Origin: JASHPR01 sp963833885
GTDB taxonomy: Bacteria; Actinomycetota; Actinomycetes; Streptosporangiales; Streptosporangiaceae
Direction: 5' to 3'
Assembly (NCBI GenBank): GCA_963833885.1
Contig: CAWHZU010000022.1
Coordinates: 135,004-199,003 of the forward strand
DNA length: 64,000 bases
Below, in pieces: positions 24,838 to 33,047 of this stretch. Under the pieces are notes generated by a model. It saw only the letters and a list, made by a program, of their open reading frames with translations, was not told the DNA's origin and made no database searches. Numbering within the stretch: position 1 is the stretch's first letter; the number at the start of each line of letters is the position of its first letter. The translations under genes were made by a program, and so were the position numbers.

Positions 24838-25611
24838 GTGAACGACGACGAGTATCCGGTCGGCGCCGTGGCCAGGCTCGCCGGGGTATCGGTGCGCACG
24901 CTGCACCACTACGACCGGATCGGCCTGCTGACGCCGAGCGGGCGGAACGCCGCCGGGTACCGGATCTACACGCTGCCCGACCTCAAGCGGCTGCAGCAGA
25001 TCCTGTTCTACCGGGCGCTCGGCTTCGCGCTGGACGACGTCGCCAAGATCCTGGCCGGGCCCGGCCAGGACGCAGCGGCCCACCTGCGCAGGCAGCACCG
25101 GTTGCTGCGCGAGCAGATCAGCCGCCGCCGGGGCATGCTGGCGGCGATCGAGAAGGAACTGGAGGCAGGAAAGATGGGCATCGCGCTCACGCCCGAGGAG
25201 CAGCTCGAGATCTTCAGCACGGACAAAGTGAGCGGGGAGTGGGCCGCCGAGGCGGAGCAGCGCTGGGGCGGAACCGAGGCGTGGACGCAGTCGCAGCGCC
25301 GCGCCACCGCCTACACCAAGCAGGACTGGCTGGAGATCCAGGCGGAAGCCGACGCGATCAACCGGGGGCTCGCCGCGGCGATGACGGCAGGCACGTCTGC
25401 GGCCGATCCCAGGGCCATGGACCTCGCCGAGCGTCACCGGCAGCACATCACCCGGTGGTTCTACGACTGCACGTACGAGATGCACCGCGGCCTGGCCGAG
25501 ATGTACGTCGCCGACGAGCGGTTCACCCAGACTTATGACGCCATAGCTCCCGGCCTGGCCAGATACACGCACGACGCGGTGCTGGCCAACGCGGACCGCG
25601 CGACCCCGTAG
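24838..25611 (+). CDS. MerR family regulator, TipA-like
   Basis: 257 residues. Residues 5-75 are the MerR winged helix (YPVGAVARLAGVSVRTLHHYDRIGLLTPSGRNAAGYRIYTLPDLKRLQQI). A long coiled coil follows (HLRRQHRLLREQISRRRGMLAAIEKELEA), then a TipAS domain (WAAEAEQRWGGTEAWTQSQRRATAY ... HITRWFYDCTYEMHRGLAEMYVADERF). TipA-type proteins bind thiopeptides and other drugs and activate their own promoter. The final residues replace the usual family ending only slightly. GTG start. Confidence 0.9.
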   Translation: MNDDEYPVGAVARLAGVSVRTLHHYDRIGLLTPSGRNAAGYRIYTLPDLKRLQQILFYRALGFALDDVAKILAGPGQDAAAHLRRQHRLLREQISRRRGMLAAIEKELEAGKMGIALTPEEQLEIFSTDKVSGEWAAEAEQRWGGTEAWTQSQRRATAYTKQDWLEIQAEADAINRGLAAAMTAGTSAADPRAMDLAERHRQHITRWFYDCTYEMHRGLAEMYVADERFTQTYDAIAPGLARYTHDAVLANADRATP

Positions 25612-25650
25612 GGTTTTAGGCGGGGGAACGCGTCGCGGATCGGGGAGGGC

Positions 25651-26613
25651 ATGAAGCGCATCTCATGGCTGGCTGCTGCCTGTGTTCTGGGCTGGGCAGG
25701 GGTGCGCTTGGCCGACGCTGACCGCAACCGCCGCATCGAGGCTCCAGTGGCGCCACTGCTGTCGTTCACCCCGCACGTGACCGCTGCCGCGCTGGTCAGC
25801 CCGCTGGTGCTGCGCCGCAAGGGCCCGGCGGCCACCGCCGTGATCGCTGGGGCAGCGCTGGCCACCGTCGTGCTGCCGCGGGCCTTCCACCGCCGGCCAC
25901 AGCCGATGACCCGCGGCCCGCTGCTGCGCGTCATCACCGCGAACCTGATGCACGGGCACGCCGATGAGGAGGCGATCGTAAGCCTGGTCCGGCGCACCGG
26001 CGCCGACGTGCTGTTCCTGCAGGAACTCACCGAGGCGGCGGTGATTACGCTGAAGCAGGCCGGGCTCACTGACCTGCTCCCGCACGAGATCGTCGACGTC
26101 AAGGGCGCCAGCGCGCGTGGCTCCGGGATCTACGCCAGGTACCCGCTCGGCAACGGCCTGACGATCAGGCCGATATCGATCGCCCAGCCCACGGCGCGAC
26201 TGGAGCTTCCCGGCGGCCAGCACGCCGACCTGATCTGCGTCCACCCGCACCCGCCGAAGCCAGCCTGGTCGCGGCGGAACGCGGCCCGGTGGCGGGAGGA
26301 GCTGACGGTCCTGCCGCCGCCCGCGGATCCGGGCACCGAACCCCCGCGGGTGCTGGCCGGGGACTTCAACGCCACCGCGGATCACGCGTACTTCCGCGAC
26401 CTGCTGCGGCTGGGGCACGTCGACGCCGCCAGCCAGGTGGGCAAGGGGCTGGTTCCCACCTGGGCGCCCTGGGGAGCCCACGGCGGCCCCGGCCTGCTCA
26501 CGATCGACCATGTCCTGGTCGATCCGCGGTGCACCGTGCTAGCAGGCTCGGTGCTCCGGCTGCCGGGCAGCGACCACCAGGCGGTATACGCGGAGTTCCG
26601 GCTCCCCGGCTGA
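25651..26613 (+). CDS. Membrane-anchored endonuclease/exonuclease/phosphatase family protein
   Basis: 320 residues. Two N-terminal hydrophobic stretches (about 5-20 and 36-75) are followed from residue 90 by an EEP fold: ITANLMHG, LFLQEL (metal-binding Glu), GSGIYARYPL, VHPHPPK, LAGDFNAT (Asp/Asn pair), TIDHVLVDP and GSDHQAVYAEF (catalytic His). All catalytic positions are present. The active domain probably faces outside. Targets in this family range from DNA to phosphoesters and lipids; none can be chosen here. Confidence 0.87.
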   Translation: MKRISWLAAACVLGWAGVRLADADRNRRIEAPVAPLLSFTPHVTAAALVSPLVLRRKGPAATAVIAGAALATVVLPRAFHRRPQPMTRGPLLRVITANLMHGHADEEAIVSLVRRTGADVLFLQELTEAAVITLKQAGLTDLLPHEIVDVKGASARGSGIYARYPLGNGLTIRPISIAQPTARLELPGGQHADLICVHPHPPKPAWSRRNAARWREELTVLPPPADPGTEPPRVLAGDFNATADHAYFRDLLRLGHVDAASQVGKGLVPTWAPWGAHGGPGLLTIDHVLVDPRCTVLAGSVLRLPGSDHQAVYAEFRLPG

Positions 26614-26629
26614 GCCCAGCCGGCCCGCG

Positions 26630-27430
26630 CTACGACGCGGCCGCGCCGCTCAGGTTTTCCTCGTTGAGCTGCGCCAGCCAGTCGCGGCTCGCCACGGCGA
26701 TCCTGGCTGGTATCCCGAGCTCGCCAAGCAGGTCGGCCGCCGCGGCCATCTCGTCGGTGCGCCGGGCGGCGTGGGTGATGCTGCCCTGCTCGAGGCGGTC
26801 GAGCATGTCCATGCCGATGTCCTCGGCGATGTTCTCGCGCAGCCAGTCCTCGCAGCCGGCGACGCGGCCGGCCCGCAGCGACTCGGTCACCGCTGCCGCC
26901 ATCCCCTTGTAGAACACGCTGCGGCACAGCTTGCGGCTGGCCGCGGCGCCCGCCGGCCCGGCGATGGCTTCGGCGTTCCCGCCGAGGCCGGTCAGCGCCG
27001 CGGCGACCGGGACCGCCGCCTCCCCGCTCACCAGCATCGGCGTCCGGATACCGCGGCCGGGAACCGGGGCCATCATCGCCACATCGGCGAAGGCGATCCT
27101 CCGCTGCCCCGCACTGGCCGCGAGCCGCTGCTTGAGGCCGGCAGAGGATGTGTTCAGGTCCGCGTAAAGCACACCCGGCGACAGGCCAGGAGCCGCGGCG
27201 TTGAAGGCGCCCTCGGCCTCGTGCGCCGTGGTCAGGCTGAGCACGAGATCCGCCCCGGCGCAGGCTTCGGCGTCGCTGCTGGTCGCGACGACCCCTTCTG
27301 GCGCGGCGACCGCGGGGTCGTAGCCGCGCACGGTCACCCCGGTTGCGACCAGGTCACGGCCGATCGTCGAACCGGCCTCGCCGAGCCCGAGCACGGCGAC
27401 CACCCTGATCCCGGCGTGTTCCTCGCTCAC
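26630..27430 (-). CDS. NAD(P)-dependent oxidoreductase, 6-phosphogluconate/hydroxyisobutyrate dehydrogenase-like
   Basis: 266 residues from a GTG with a strong AAGGAG four bases upstream; a longer start at 27463 is less likely. VVAVLGLGEAGSTIGRDLVATG is the nucleotide-binding loop. YADLNTSSAGLKQRLA and ADVAMMAPVPGRGIRTPMLVSGE correspond to the substrate-binding stretch, and SRKLCRSVFYKGMAAAVTESL contains the helix that holds the catalytic Lys in this family. The C-terminal part resembles DUF1932. Expected reaction: NAD(P)-dependent oxidation of a beta-hydroxy acid. Stand-alone gene. Confidence 0.8.
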   Translation of the reverse strand: MSEEHAGIRVVAVLGLGEAGSTIGRDLVATGVTVRGYDPAVAAPEGVVATSSDAEACAGADLVLSLTTAHEAEGAFNAAAPGLSPGVLYADLNTSSAGLKQRLAASAGQRRIAFADVAMMAPVPGRGIRTPMLVSGEAAVPVAAALTGLGGNAEAIAGPAGAAASRKLCRSVFYKGMAAAVTESLRAGRVAGCEDWLRENIAEDIGMDMLDRLEQGSITHAARRTDEMAAAADLLGELGIPARIAVASRDWLAQLNEENLSGAAAS

Positions 27431-27586
27431 GGTGCTCCTTCCTGCGTGCCGATCCCGAAGCATGCCATCACCCGAAGACTGCCACCCGGTTGCGAGGGGC
27501 GCGAACCGGGGCGCGGCAACGGGCGGCCAAGGGGCGGGGCCGAGGTCCCGGAGTACTGACCGCTCCGGACCGGGCAGACTGGGCGG

Positions 27587-28078
27587 GTGAACGTGCTGAC
27601 CGTCGTCGAGCTTGGCGGGTCATCCGTGGTGCTGCGCCGCGCCGTGGCGGCGGACGTGCCGACGATCGTGAGCCTGCTCGCAGCCGACCAACTCGGGGCG
27701 ACCAGGGATGGCGTGACGACACCTGATGAGCTGGCCAGCTACCAGCGCGCGTTTCGCGAAATCGACCGCGACCCGGCGCACCTCCTTGTAGTCGCGCAGT
27801 CCGGCGCGGACGTCGTGGCCACCCTCCAGCTCTCGTTCATCCCCGGCCTGGCCCGCCACGGCGCGCTGCGGGCGCAGATCGAGGCCGTCCGAGTGGCCGA
27901 CGCCTGGCGCGGCCACGGTCTCGGCGCCGCGATGATGGCCTGGGCCATCGCCGAGGCGCGGCGCCGGGGGTGCGCCCTGGTGCAGCTGACCAGCGACAAA
28001 TCGCGGACGTCCGCGCACCGCTTCTACGAGCGGCTCGGCTTCGTCGCAACCCACGAGGGAATGAAGCTCGCGCTCTGA
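27587..28078 (+). CDS. GNAT family N-acetyltransferase
   Basis: 163 residues, GTG start. VVLRRAVAADVPTIVSLLAAD is the N-terminal strand-helix and QIEAVRVADAWRGHGLGAAMMAWAIAEARRRG is the acetyl-CoA binding motif A. LVQLTSDKSRTSAHRFYERLGFVATHEGMKLAL is the C-terminal strand with the usual FYERLGF. Substrate unknown. Monocistronic, with about 150 bases of divergent spacing from the upstream dehydrogenase. Confidence 0.88.
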   Translation: MNVLTVVELGGSSVVLRRAVAADVPTIVSLLAADQLGATRDGVTTPDELASYQRAFREIDRDPAHLLVVAQSGADVVATLQLSFIPGLARHGALRAQIEAVRVADAWRGHGLGAAMMAWAIAEARRRGCALVQLTSDKSRTSAHRFYERLGFVATHEGMKLAL

Positions 28079-28127
28079 ACGGCGGCTCGACCGGGCATGC
28101 CGACCGGAGCCACGCAGCGCCGACCGG

Positions 28128-29348
28128 TCAGGATCCGGCCGCCAGGCGGGCCGCCTTGGTGGTCAGGTACTGCTGTTCCCGCAGGTTCGTGGCGCGGGCG
28201 GCGGCGGCGCGGAACTCGGCTACCGCGGCAGCCGGGTCGCCGGCCTGCTCGAGCAGGTGGGCGCGCACCGCGTGCAGCCGGTGGTGGTCGCCCAGCCGCT
28301 GGTCCAGGCCGTCGAGCAGAGCCAGGCCCGCGTCCGGGCCCTGCGCCATCGCCGCGGCCACGGCCCGGTTGAGCCGCACCATCGGGTTCTGGGTCATCGA
28401 CTCGAGCAGGCCATAGAGGGTCAGGATCTGCGGCCAGTCGGTGCTGTCGTGCCCGGGGGCCTGGTCGTGCAGGGCCGCGATCGACGCCTGGATCTGGTAC
28501 TCGCCGACCTGTCCCCGGCGCAGCGCCGCGGCGATCAGCCCGAGGCCCTCGACGATGAGCCGGCGGTCCCACTGGCTGCGGTCCTGCTCGGCGAGCGGAA
28601 CCAGCTCCCCGCCCGGGCCGCTGCGTGCGGGCCGCCGGGCCTCGGTGAGCAGCATGAGTGCGAGCAGGCCGGTCGCCTCGGGCTCGTGCGGGACGGCGGC
28701 GTGAATCGCCCGGGCCAGCCTGATCGCCTCGCCGGACAGGTCGGTGCGGGCCAGATCGGGCCCGCTGCTGGTCGTGTAGCCCTCGTTGAACAGCAGGTAC
28801 ACGACGTGGAGCACCTGCGCGAAGCGTTCCGGGCGGTCATCTTGGGCCGGCAGCGCGAACGGCTGGCCCGACGCCTGGATCTTGGCCTTGGCCCGGCTGA
28901 TCCGCTGCGCCATCGTCGCCTCGGGGACCAGGAACGCGGCCGCGATCTCGCGGGTGGTCAGGCCGCCGACCGCGCGCAGCGTCAGCGGGATGGCCAGCGC
29001 CGGGCTGAGCGAGGGGTGGCAGCACATGAACATGAGGATCAGCGTGTCGTCGCGCCCCGGTGGCGGGTCCGGGCTGGCCATCGACCACGAGGCGGCGAGC
29101 TCCTCCCTGCGGCGGCGGGCATCCTCGCTGCGGTAGACGTTGGCCAGGCGGCGGGAGGCCACCCGGATCAGCCAGCCGAGCGGATTGTCCGGCTGGCCGT
29201 CACAGGGCCAGGCGCTCGCGGCGGCGATGAGCGCCTCCTGCACCGCGTCCTCGGCGTCGGCAAAGTTCCCGTAGCGGCGGACGAGCGTGCCGAGGACCTG
29301 CGGCGCCAGCTCGCGCAGCAGGTCCTCGATCGGGTGCGGCGTGGTCAC
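28128..29348 (-). CDS. ECF42-type RNA polymerase sigma factor
   Basis: 406 residues, long for an ECF factor. Region 2 (GTLVRRYGNFADAEDAVQEALIAA), region 4 (GLTTREIAAAFLVPEATMAQRISRAKAKI) and a C-terminal TPR-like extension of about 200 residues (HVVYLLFNEGYTTSSG ... LTTKAARL) define the ECF42 group. In that group the extension is needed for activity and genes for DGPF proteins lie beside it. Here the DGPF gene lies immediately upstream with a 4-base overlap. The promoter target is expected to be the pair itself. Confidence 0.92.
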   Translation of the reverse strand: MTTPHPIEDLLRELAPQVLGTLVRRYGNFADAEDAVQEALIAAASAWPCDGQPDNPLGWLIRVASRRLANVYRSEDARRRREELAASWSMASPDPPPGRDDTLILMFMCCHPSLSPALAIPLTLRAVGGLTTREIAAAFLVPEATMAQRISRAKAKIQASGQPFALPAQDDRPERFAQVLHVVYLLFNEGYTTSSGPDLARTDLSGEAIRLARAIHAAVPHEPEATGLLALMLLTEARRPARSGPGGELVPLAEQDRSQWDRRLIVEGLGLIAAALRRGQVGEYQIQASIAALHDQAPGHDSTDWPQILTLYGLLESMTQNPMVRLNRAVAAAMAQGPDAGLALLDGLDQRLGDHHRLHAVRAHLLEQAGDPAAAVAEFRAAAARATNLREQQYLTTKAARLAAGS

Positions 29349-29746
29349 AGCTCCGGGTCGGGGGCGCTGAGCACCTCACGCACCTCGATCTGCTGCCGGA
29401 TCGGCACCCCGTTCGGGCCGGGCGAGGCCGAGGCCCGAGCGGCGATCTCGACGGCCCGCTGTGCCGACTCCACGTCCACCAGGCGGTAGCCGGCCAGCAG
29501 CTCCTTGGACTCGGGGTACGGGCCGTCCGTGATCACTGGGGCGCTCATCCCGTCGCTGACCACGAACTTGGCCTGCTCAGGCCCGGCCAGGCCCTGTGCG
29601 TCAACCAGCTCGCCCAGTTCCGCCAGCTCGGCGTTGAGCGCTATCTGGAACGCGATGTGCGCCTTGATCTCCTCGGGGCTCCACTCGCTCATCGGTGCGC
29701 AGCCCGACTCGACCCCTCCGTAGTTCTGCAGCAGCATGAATCGCAT
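29345..29746 (-). CDS. DGPF/YCII-related domain protein, ECF42 partner
   Basis: 133 residues from the ATG at 29746, which has GGGAGGA upstream. MRFMLLQNYGG opens the YCII fold and VITDGPYPESKELLAGYRLVDVESAQRAVEIAAR contains the DGPF signature (DGPY here). It overlaps the ECF42 sigma gene by 4 bases and is translated first. DGPF proteins are the conserved neighbours and probable targets of ECF42 factors; their own function is unknown. Confidence 0.88.
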   Translation of the reverse strand: MRFMLLQNYGGVESGCAPMSEWSPEEIKAHIAFQIALNAELAELGELVDAQGLAGPEQAKFVVSDGMSAPVITDGPYPESKELLAGYRLVDVESAQRAVEIAARASASPGPNGVPIRQQIEVREVLSAPDPEL

Positions 29747-29839
29747 CGCTCCATCCTCCCTGGTCGTGCGGGCCTTCGTGGCGCCGCTCACTCAGGTGTC
29801 ACCGCCGCGATCCGGTTCTCGACATCATCGGGACGATTT

Positions 29840-30679
29840 TTATTCGGCTTTCCCGGCTGGCTCCGGCTGGGGCAGGGTCTCGCCGGTCTCCAGCAGTGTC
29901 TTGAGGCTGGCCAGGATCGCCGGCCAGCCCTGGGTGATGCCCTCGAGCACGCTGCTGCCGGGGTCGAACCCGTTGTGCAGCACGGTCAGCTTGACCACCT
30001 GGCCGAGCGGCTCGATCTCGAACGTCACCTTGGACCGGCTCTCTGCGGCGAACGACGCGCGCTGCTCCTCGCTGACCCCGTAGGCCTCCGCCCACTCCGG
30101 GCTGAACGTGTGCCAGGTGTAGGCGAGCCGGCGGCACGGCTCGGCCTCGAGCACCACCTGCTCCGCATCGGCGATGGTCACCCCGCTCGGGTCCAGGACC
30201 ACGGTGAACGCCGCTCCCGGCGCCCAGTCCGACTCCATGCAGAGCCCCCAGTAGCGGCGGGTGAAGGCCGGGTCGGTCAGCGCCTGCCAGAGCCGCTCGG
30301 GCGTGGTCTTGATGTAGGTCGTGTACACGAATTCGGTGCTGGTGGTGCTGGTGGTGCTGGTCATCGGCTCCTCCAATGCCGTCTTGAGGTCGGCGAGCGC
30401 ACGTACGCGCTGCCGGTCGTACTGGTTGATCCAGCGCTCGGCGATGGCGTTGATCGGCACCGCGTTGAGGTAGTGCAGCTTCTCCCGGCCCCGCCACACC
30501 GTGGTGATCAGGTTGGCCGCCTCGAGCACGGCCAGGTGCTTGCTGACCGACTGCCTGGCCATGTCCAGGCCGGTGCACAGCTCGCGCAGGGTCTGCCCGT
30601 TCCTGGCGTTCAGGCTGTCCAGCAGCCGGCGGCGACTGGCATCGCCCAGCGCCTTGAAAACCTCGTCCATCCTCGCCAT
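29840..30679 (-). CDS. ArsR regulator fused to SRPBCC/AHSA1 domain
   Basis: 279 residues. Residues 1-100 are an ArsR winged helix (VFKALGDASRRRLLDSLNARNGQTLRELC and MARQSVSKHLAVLEAANLITTVWRGREKLHYLN). After a Thr/Ser-rich hinge (EEPMTSTTSTTSTEF) comes an AHSA1/SRPBCC ligand-binding domain (FVYTTYIKTTPERLWQALTDPAFTRRYWG...). These are usually two proteins; here they are fused, so the SRPBCC cavity may sense the ligand. The start at 30679 lies downstream of the mapped promoter; the open frame before it is translated operator DNA. ATG 30670 is an alternative. Confidence 0.88.
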   Translation of the reverse strand: MARMDEVFKALGDASRRRLLDSLNARNGQTLRELCTGLDMARQSVSKHLAVLEAANLITTVWRGREKLHYLNAVPINAIAERWINQYDRQRVRALADLKTALEEPMTSTTSTTSTEFVYTTYIKTTPERLWQALTDPAFTRRYWGLCMESDWAPGAAFTVVLDPSGVTIADAEQVVLEAEPCRRLAYTWHTFSPEWAEAYGVSEEQRASFAAESRSKVTFEIEPLGQVVKLTVLHNGFDPGSSVLEGITQGWPAILASLKTLLETGETLPQPEPAGKAE

Positions 30680-30687
30680 CCCCAAAC

Positions 30688-30741
30688 ATGCAGCCGTCTG
30701 GCTGCATGTAAAATATAGGCAGCCGTCCGGCTGCATGTCAA
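30688..30741 (-). promoter_or_regulatory. Promoter with two operator palindromes for the ArsR-SRPBCC gene
   Basis: On the minus strand TTGACA (30741-30736), an 18-base spacer and TATATT (30717-30712) make a near-consensus promoter. One palindrome, GCAGCCG-TC-CGGCTGC (30719-30734), fills the spacer. The second, ATGCAGCC-GTCT-GGCTGCAT (30688-30707), covers the likely start point. They are near-identical sites 29 bp apart, ideal for repression by the product. Confidence 0.8.
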
Positions 30742-30894
30742 CACGGTGCCGCCGCACGCCACGCCTGGCCAGCCGGCTAACTGGCCGTCCTCCGCCCCGG
30801 TGCCGTCACCTGGCCCAGCTACCCTGACCACCCGCACTGCCCGCGCTGCCCTGCCAAACGAAGTAGGAGTGGTCGGGAAGTGCCGCCGGGAATG

Positions 30895-31223
30895 TTGGCT
30901 CGGCGGCTGGGGTTCTGGTATACATAGTTCTGTGAGCCCGCTATAGCGGGATGCGGCCTTTCTGCGGGCCGCCCGGCAACCTTGCCGACTACCGAATCTG
31001 TCGCCTGAACAGCCGCGAACATTCCAGGGCTTTATCGCCGAGTACTCCGAGGCGTTCCTGCCCGAAGTAGCCGCCCACCAGGGTATCTGCGGGGCAGGCG
31101 GAACTAGAACGCCTTCCCAGCGGAAATCATGCGACCTCGCGGGTGCGCGTTTCCGCGCCCCGCCACGAGCTCATTTTGACGTGCCCGAATTCGGGCCACC
31201 GTCTTCCTCGAAAGGAATCATTT
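30895..31223 (+). promoter_or_regulatory. Extended -10 promoter and about 290-nt structured leader of the rho paralogue
   Basis: TTGGCT (30895-30900), 18 bases, then TG-G-TATACA (-10 at 30919-30924) make a good extended -10 promoter. The predicted leader runs to 31223 with no convincing coding sequence. It contains hairpins CCCGC-TATA-GCGGG (about 30938-30951) and CGGCAA-CC-TTGCCG (about 30975-30990). Such a length before a Rho gene suggests RNA-level autoregulation; this is inference. Confidence 0.45.
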
Positions 31224-31343
31224 ATGACCACCATTACCCACGAGCAGCCGGTGACGGCTGCCGACAAGAAGCCGGTAGCGGCCCCTGTCGGCAAGAACTG
31301 CCAACAGCAAGCCGGCGGCGGCACCCCCGCCGTCGACGACTGA
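31224..31343 (+). CDS. 39-codon frame upstream of rho, probable true N-terminus of the Rho paralogue
   Basis: ATG at 31224 has a good AAAGGAA site. The frame encodes MTTITHEQPVTAADKKPV..., then ends at 31343. The neighbouring frame upstream of the Rho GTG reads ANSKPAAAPPPSTTDNSASVPVSGILDI, a natural low-complexity linker, but has no start codon. Removing one base near 31297-31300 would join the two into one protein. It may otherwise be a separate short peptide controlling rho translation. Confidence 0.5.
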   Translation: MTTITHEQPVTAADKKPVAAPVGKNCQQQAGGGTPAVDD

Positions 31344-31362
31344 CAACAGCGCATCCGTCCCG

Positions 31363-32526
31363 GTGTCGGGGATCCTCGACATCGCGGACGGCCACGGCTT
31401 CGTCCGGACCTCCGGCTACCGGATGGGCCGCGACGACGTCTACGTCTCAGCGGGCCAGGTCCGTCAGTACGGCCTGCGCCGGGGAGACCAGATCACGGGA
31501 GCCGCACGCCCGGCCGGGCAGGGCGGCGACAACCGGCCGGGCCGGCGGTCCGCAGCGGCCGCGGCCGCGAAGCACCCGGCGCTGGCCCGGATCGACGCGA
31601 TCAACGGCCTGGAGGCCGAGCGGTCGAAGGCGCGCCCCGAGTTCGACAAGCTCACCCCCCTCTACCCGCAGGAGCGCCTCCGCCTGGAGTCCCGCTCCCC
31701 GTCGCCCGTGGCACGGATCATCGATCTGGTCAGCCCGATTGGCAAGGGCCAGCGGGGACTGATCGTATCCGCGCCCAAGGTCGGCAAGACCTTGGTGCTG
31801 AAGGAGATCGCGGCGGCGGTAGCCGCAGGCAATCCCGAGGTGCACCTGATGGTCGTGCTCGTCGGCGAGCGCCCTGAAGAGGTCACCGACCTGCGGCGCA
31901 CGGTCAACGGCGAAGTGATCTTCTCCACGTTCGACCAGTCCGCGAGCGATCACATCATGGTTGCCGAGCTGGCGATCGAACGGGCCAAGCGCCTGGTCGA
32001 GCTCGGCAAAGACGTCGTCGTGCTGCTCGACTCGATCACCAGGCTCGGCCGCGCGTACAACCTCGCCGCCCCGGCCAGCAGCCGGATCCTGGCCGGCGGC
32101 GTGGCGACGTCGGCCCTGCAGCCACCCCGGCAGTTCCTCGGCGCGGCGCGGAACATCGAGGAGGGCGGCTCGCTGACGATCCTGTGCTCGGCCCTGATCG
32201 ACACTGGCTCCCGGATGGACGACGTGTTCTTCGAGGAGTTCAAGGGAACCGGCAACATGGAGCTGCGGTTGCGCCGCGAGCTCGCGGAGAAGCGCCTCTT
32301 CCCCGCGGTCGACGTCGCGGCGTCCGGAACCCGCAGGGACGACCTGCTGATGACACCGCAGGAACATGCGGCGGTCGACAGCCTGCGCCGGGCGCTGGCC
32401 GGGCTGGATCCCCAGCAGGCTCTCGAGCTGCTGCTGGATAAGACCCGCGATACCGCGTCCAACGCCGAGTTCCTGCTCCAGGTTCAGCGCAGCACCCCGA
32501 ACGCCCGGCTGGCGGCCTCGGCCTAG
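31363..32526 (+). CDS. rho: Transcription termination factor Rho, short paralogue
   Basis: 387 residues from GTG 31363 (about 433 if joined to the ATG at 31224). It begins directly at the RNA-binding domain (SGILDIADGHGFVRTSGYRMGRDDVYVS), without the Rho N-terminal helical domain or the long acidic/basic insertion of housekeeping actinobacterial Rho. The motor is complete: APKVGKT (Walker A), VVVLLDSITRLGRAYN (Walker B and adjoining bicyclomycin-site residues), GGSLTILCSALIDTGSRMDD and the C-terminal RRDDLLM region. It should form a hexameric RNA-dependent ATPase. It is probably an accessory Rho beside a full-length one elsewhere. Confidence 0.9.
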   Translation: MSGILDIADGHGFVRTSGYRMGRDDVYVSAGQVRQYGLRRGDQITGAARPAGQGGDNRPGRRSAAAAAAKHPALARIDAINGLEAERSKARPEFDKLTPLYPQERLRLESRSPSPVARIIDLVSPIGKGQRGLIVSAPKVGKTLVLKEIAAAVAAGNPEVHLMVVLVGERPEEVTDLRRTVNGEVIFSTFDQSASDHIMVAELAIERAKRLVELGKDVVVLLDSITRLGRAYNLAAPASSRILAGGVATSALQPPRQFLGAARNIEEGGSLTILCSALIDTGSRMDDVFFEEFKGTGNMELRLRRELAEKRLFPAVDVAASGTRRDDLLMTPQEHAAVDSLRRALAGLDPQQALELLLDKTRDTASNAEFLLQVQRSTPNARLAASA

Positions 32527-33047
32527 GTGACCGGGCGGACGCTCGCAGCGTGCCGCCGCGCCAGCTCGCGGTATACCTCGGGGTTGGTCTCGACCCACTG
32601 CTTGGCTCCCCCGGAGATCTCCCCGACGACCCGGGCCGGGACGCCGACGGCGAGCATGCCCTCGGGGATCACCATTCCCGGCGGGACCGTGCAGCCAGCC
32701 GCCACCAGAGCGTGGCGGCCGACGACCGCCCCGTCCAGCACGGTCGCACCGTTCCCGATCAGCGCCTCCTCGTGCACGACCGCGCCGTGGACCACGCACA
32801 GGTGGCCAACGGTCGCACCCTCGCCGATCTCGGTGACCGGGTCGCTGCCCCCATGCAGCACCGAACCGTCCTGCACGTTGGCGCCGCGGCGCACGACGAT
32901 CGGCCCGAAGTCGGCGCGCAGCACGGCCCCGTACCAGATCGATGCGTCGGCTTCTACCACGACGTCTCCGACAAGGGTGGCGGTCGGCGCGATCCACGCC
33001 TGCGGGCTGACCTTCGGCTCGCGGCCTTCAAATGCGAACAGCGGCAT
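32523..33047 (-). CDS. Gamma-carbonic anhydrase-like hexapeptide-repeat protein
   Basis: 174 residues of left-handed beta-helix: PTATLVGDVVVEADASIWYGAVLRADFGPIVVRRGANVQDGSVLH. The three metal-ligand histidines are in the expected places (VLHGG, GHLCVVHG). The family includes gamma-carbonic anhydrases, CaiE/PaaY and other trimeric proteins, so enzymatic activity is not assured. The ATG at 33047 fits the usual MPLFAFEG start; the frame stays open far upstream without conserved features. It converges on rho with a 4-base overlap of gene ends. Confidence 0.87.
   Translation of the reverse strand: MPLFAFEGREPKVSPQAWIAPTATLVGDVVVEADASIWYGAVLRADFGPIVVRRGANVQDGSVLHGGSDPVTEIGEGATVGHLCVVHGAVVHEEALIGNGATVLDGAVVGRHALVAAGCTVPPGMVIPEGMLAVGVPARVVGEISGGAKQWVETNPEVYRELARRHAASVRPVT

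Noticed and set aside
30680..30757. Upstream extension of the ArsR-SRPBCC gene
   Set aside because: It would translate the promoter and both operators; the predicted transcript starts inside it.
30960..31000. GGCAACC segment in the rho leader as a SAM riboswitch
   Set aside because: Only the short motif matches; it is explained by a simple CGGCAA/TTGCCG hairpin and no SAM-type multi-helix fold or methionine gene follows.
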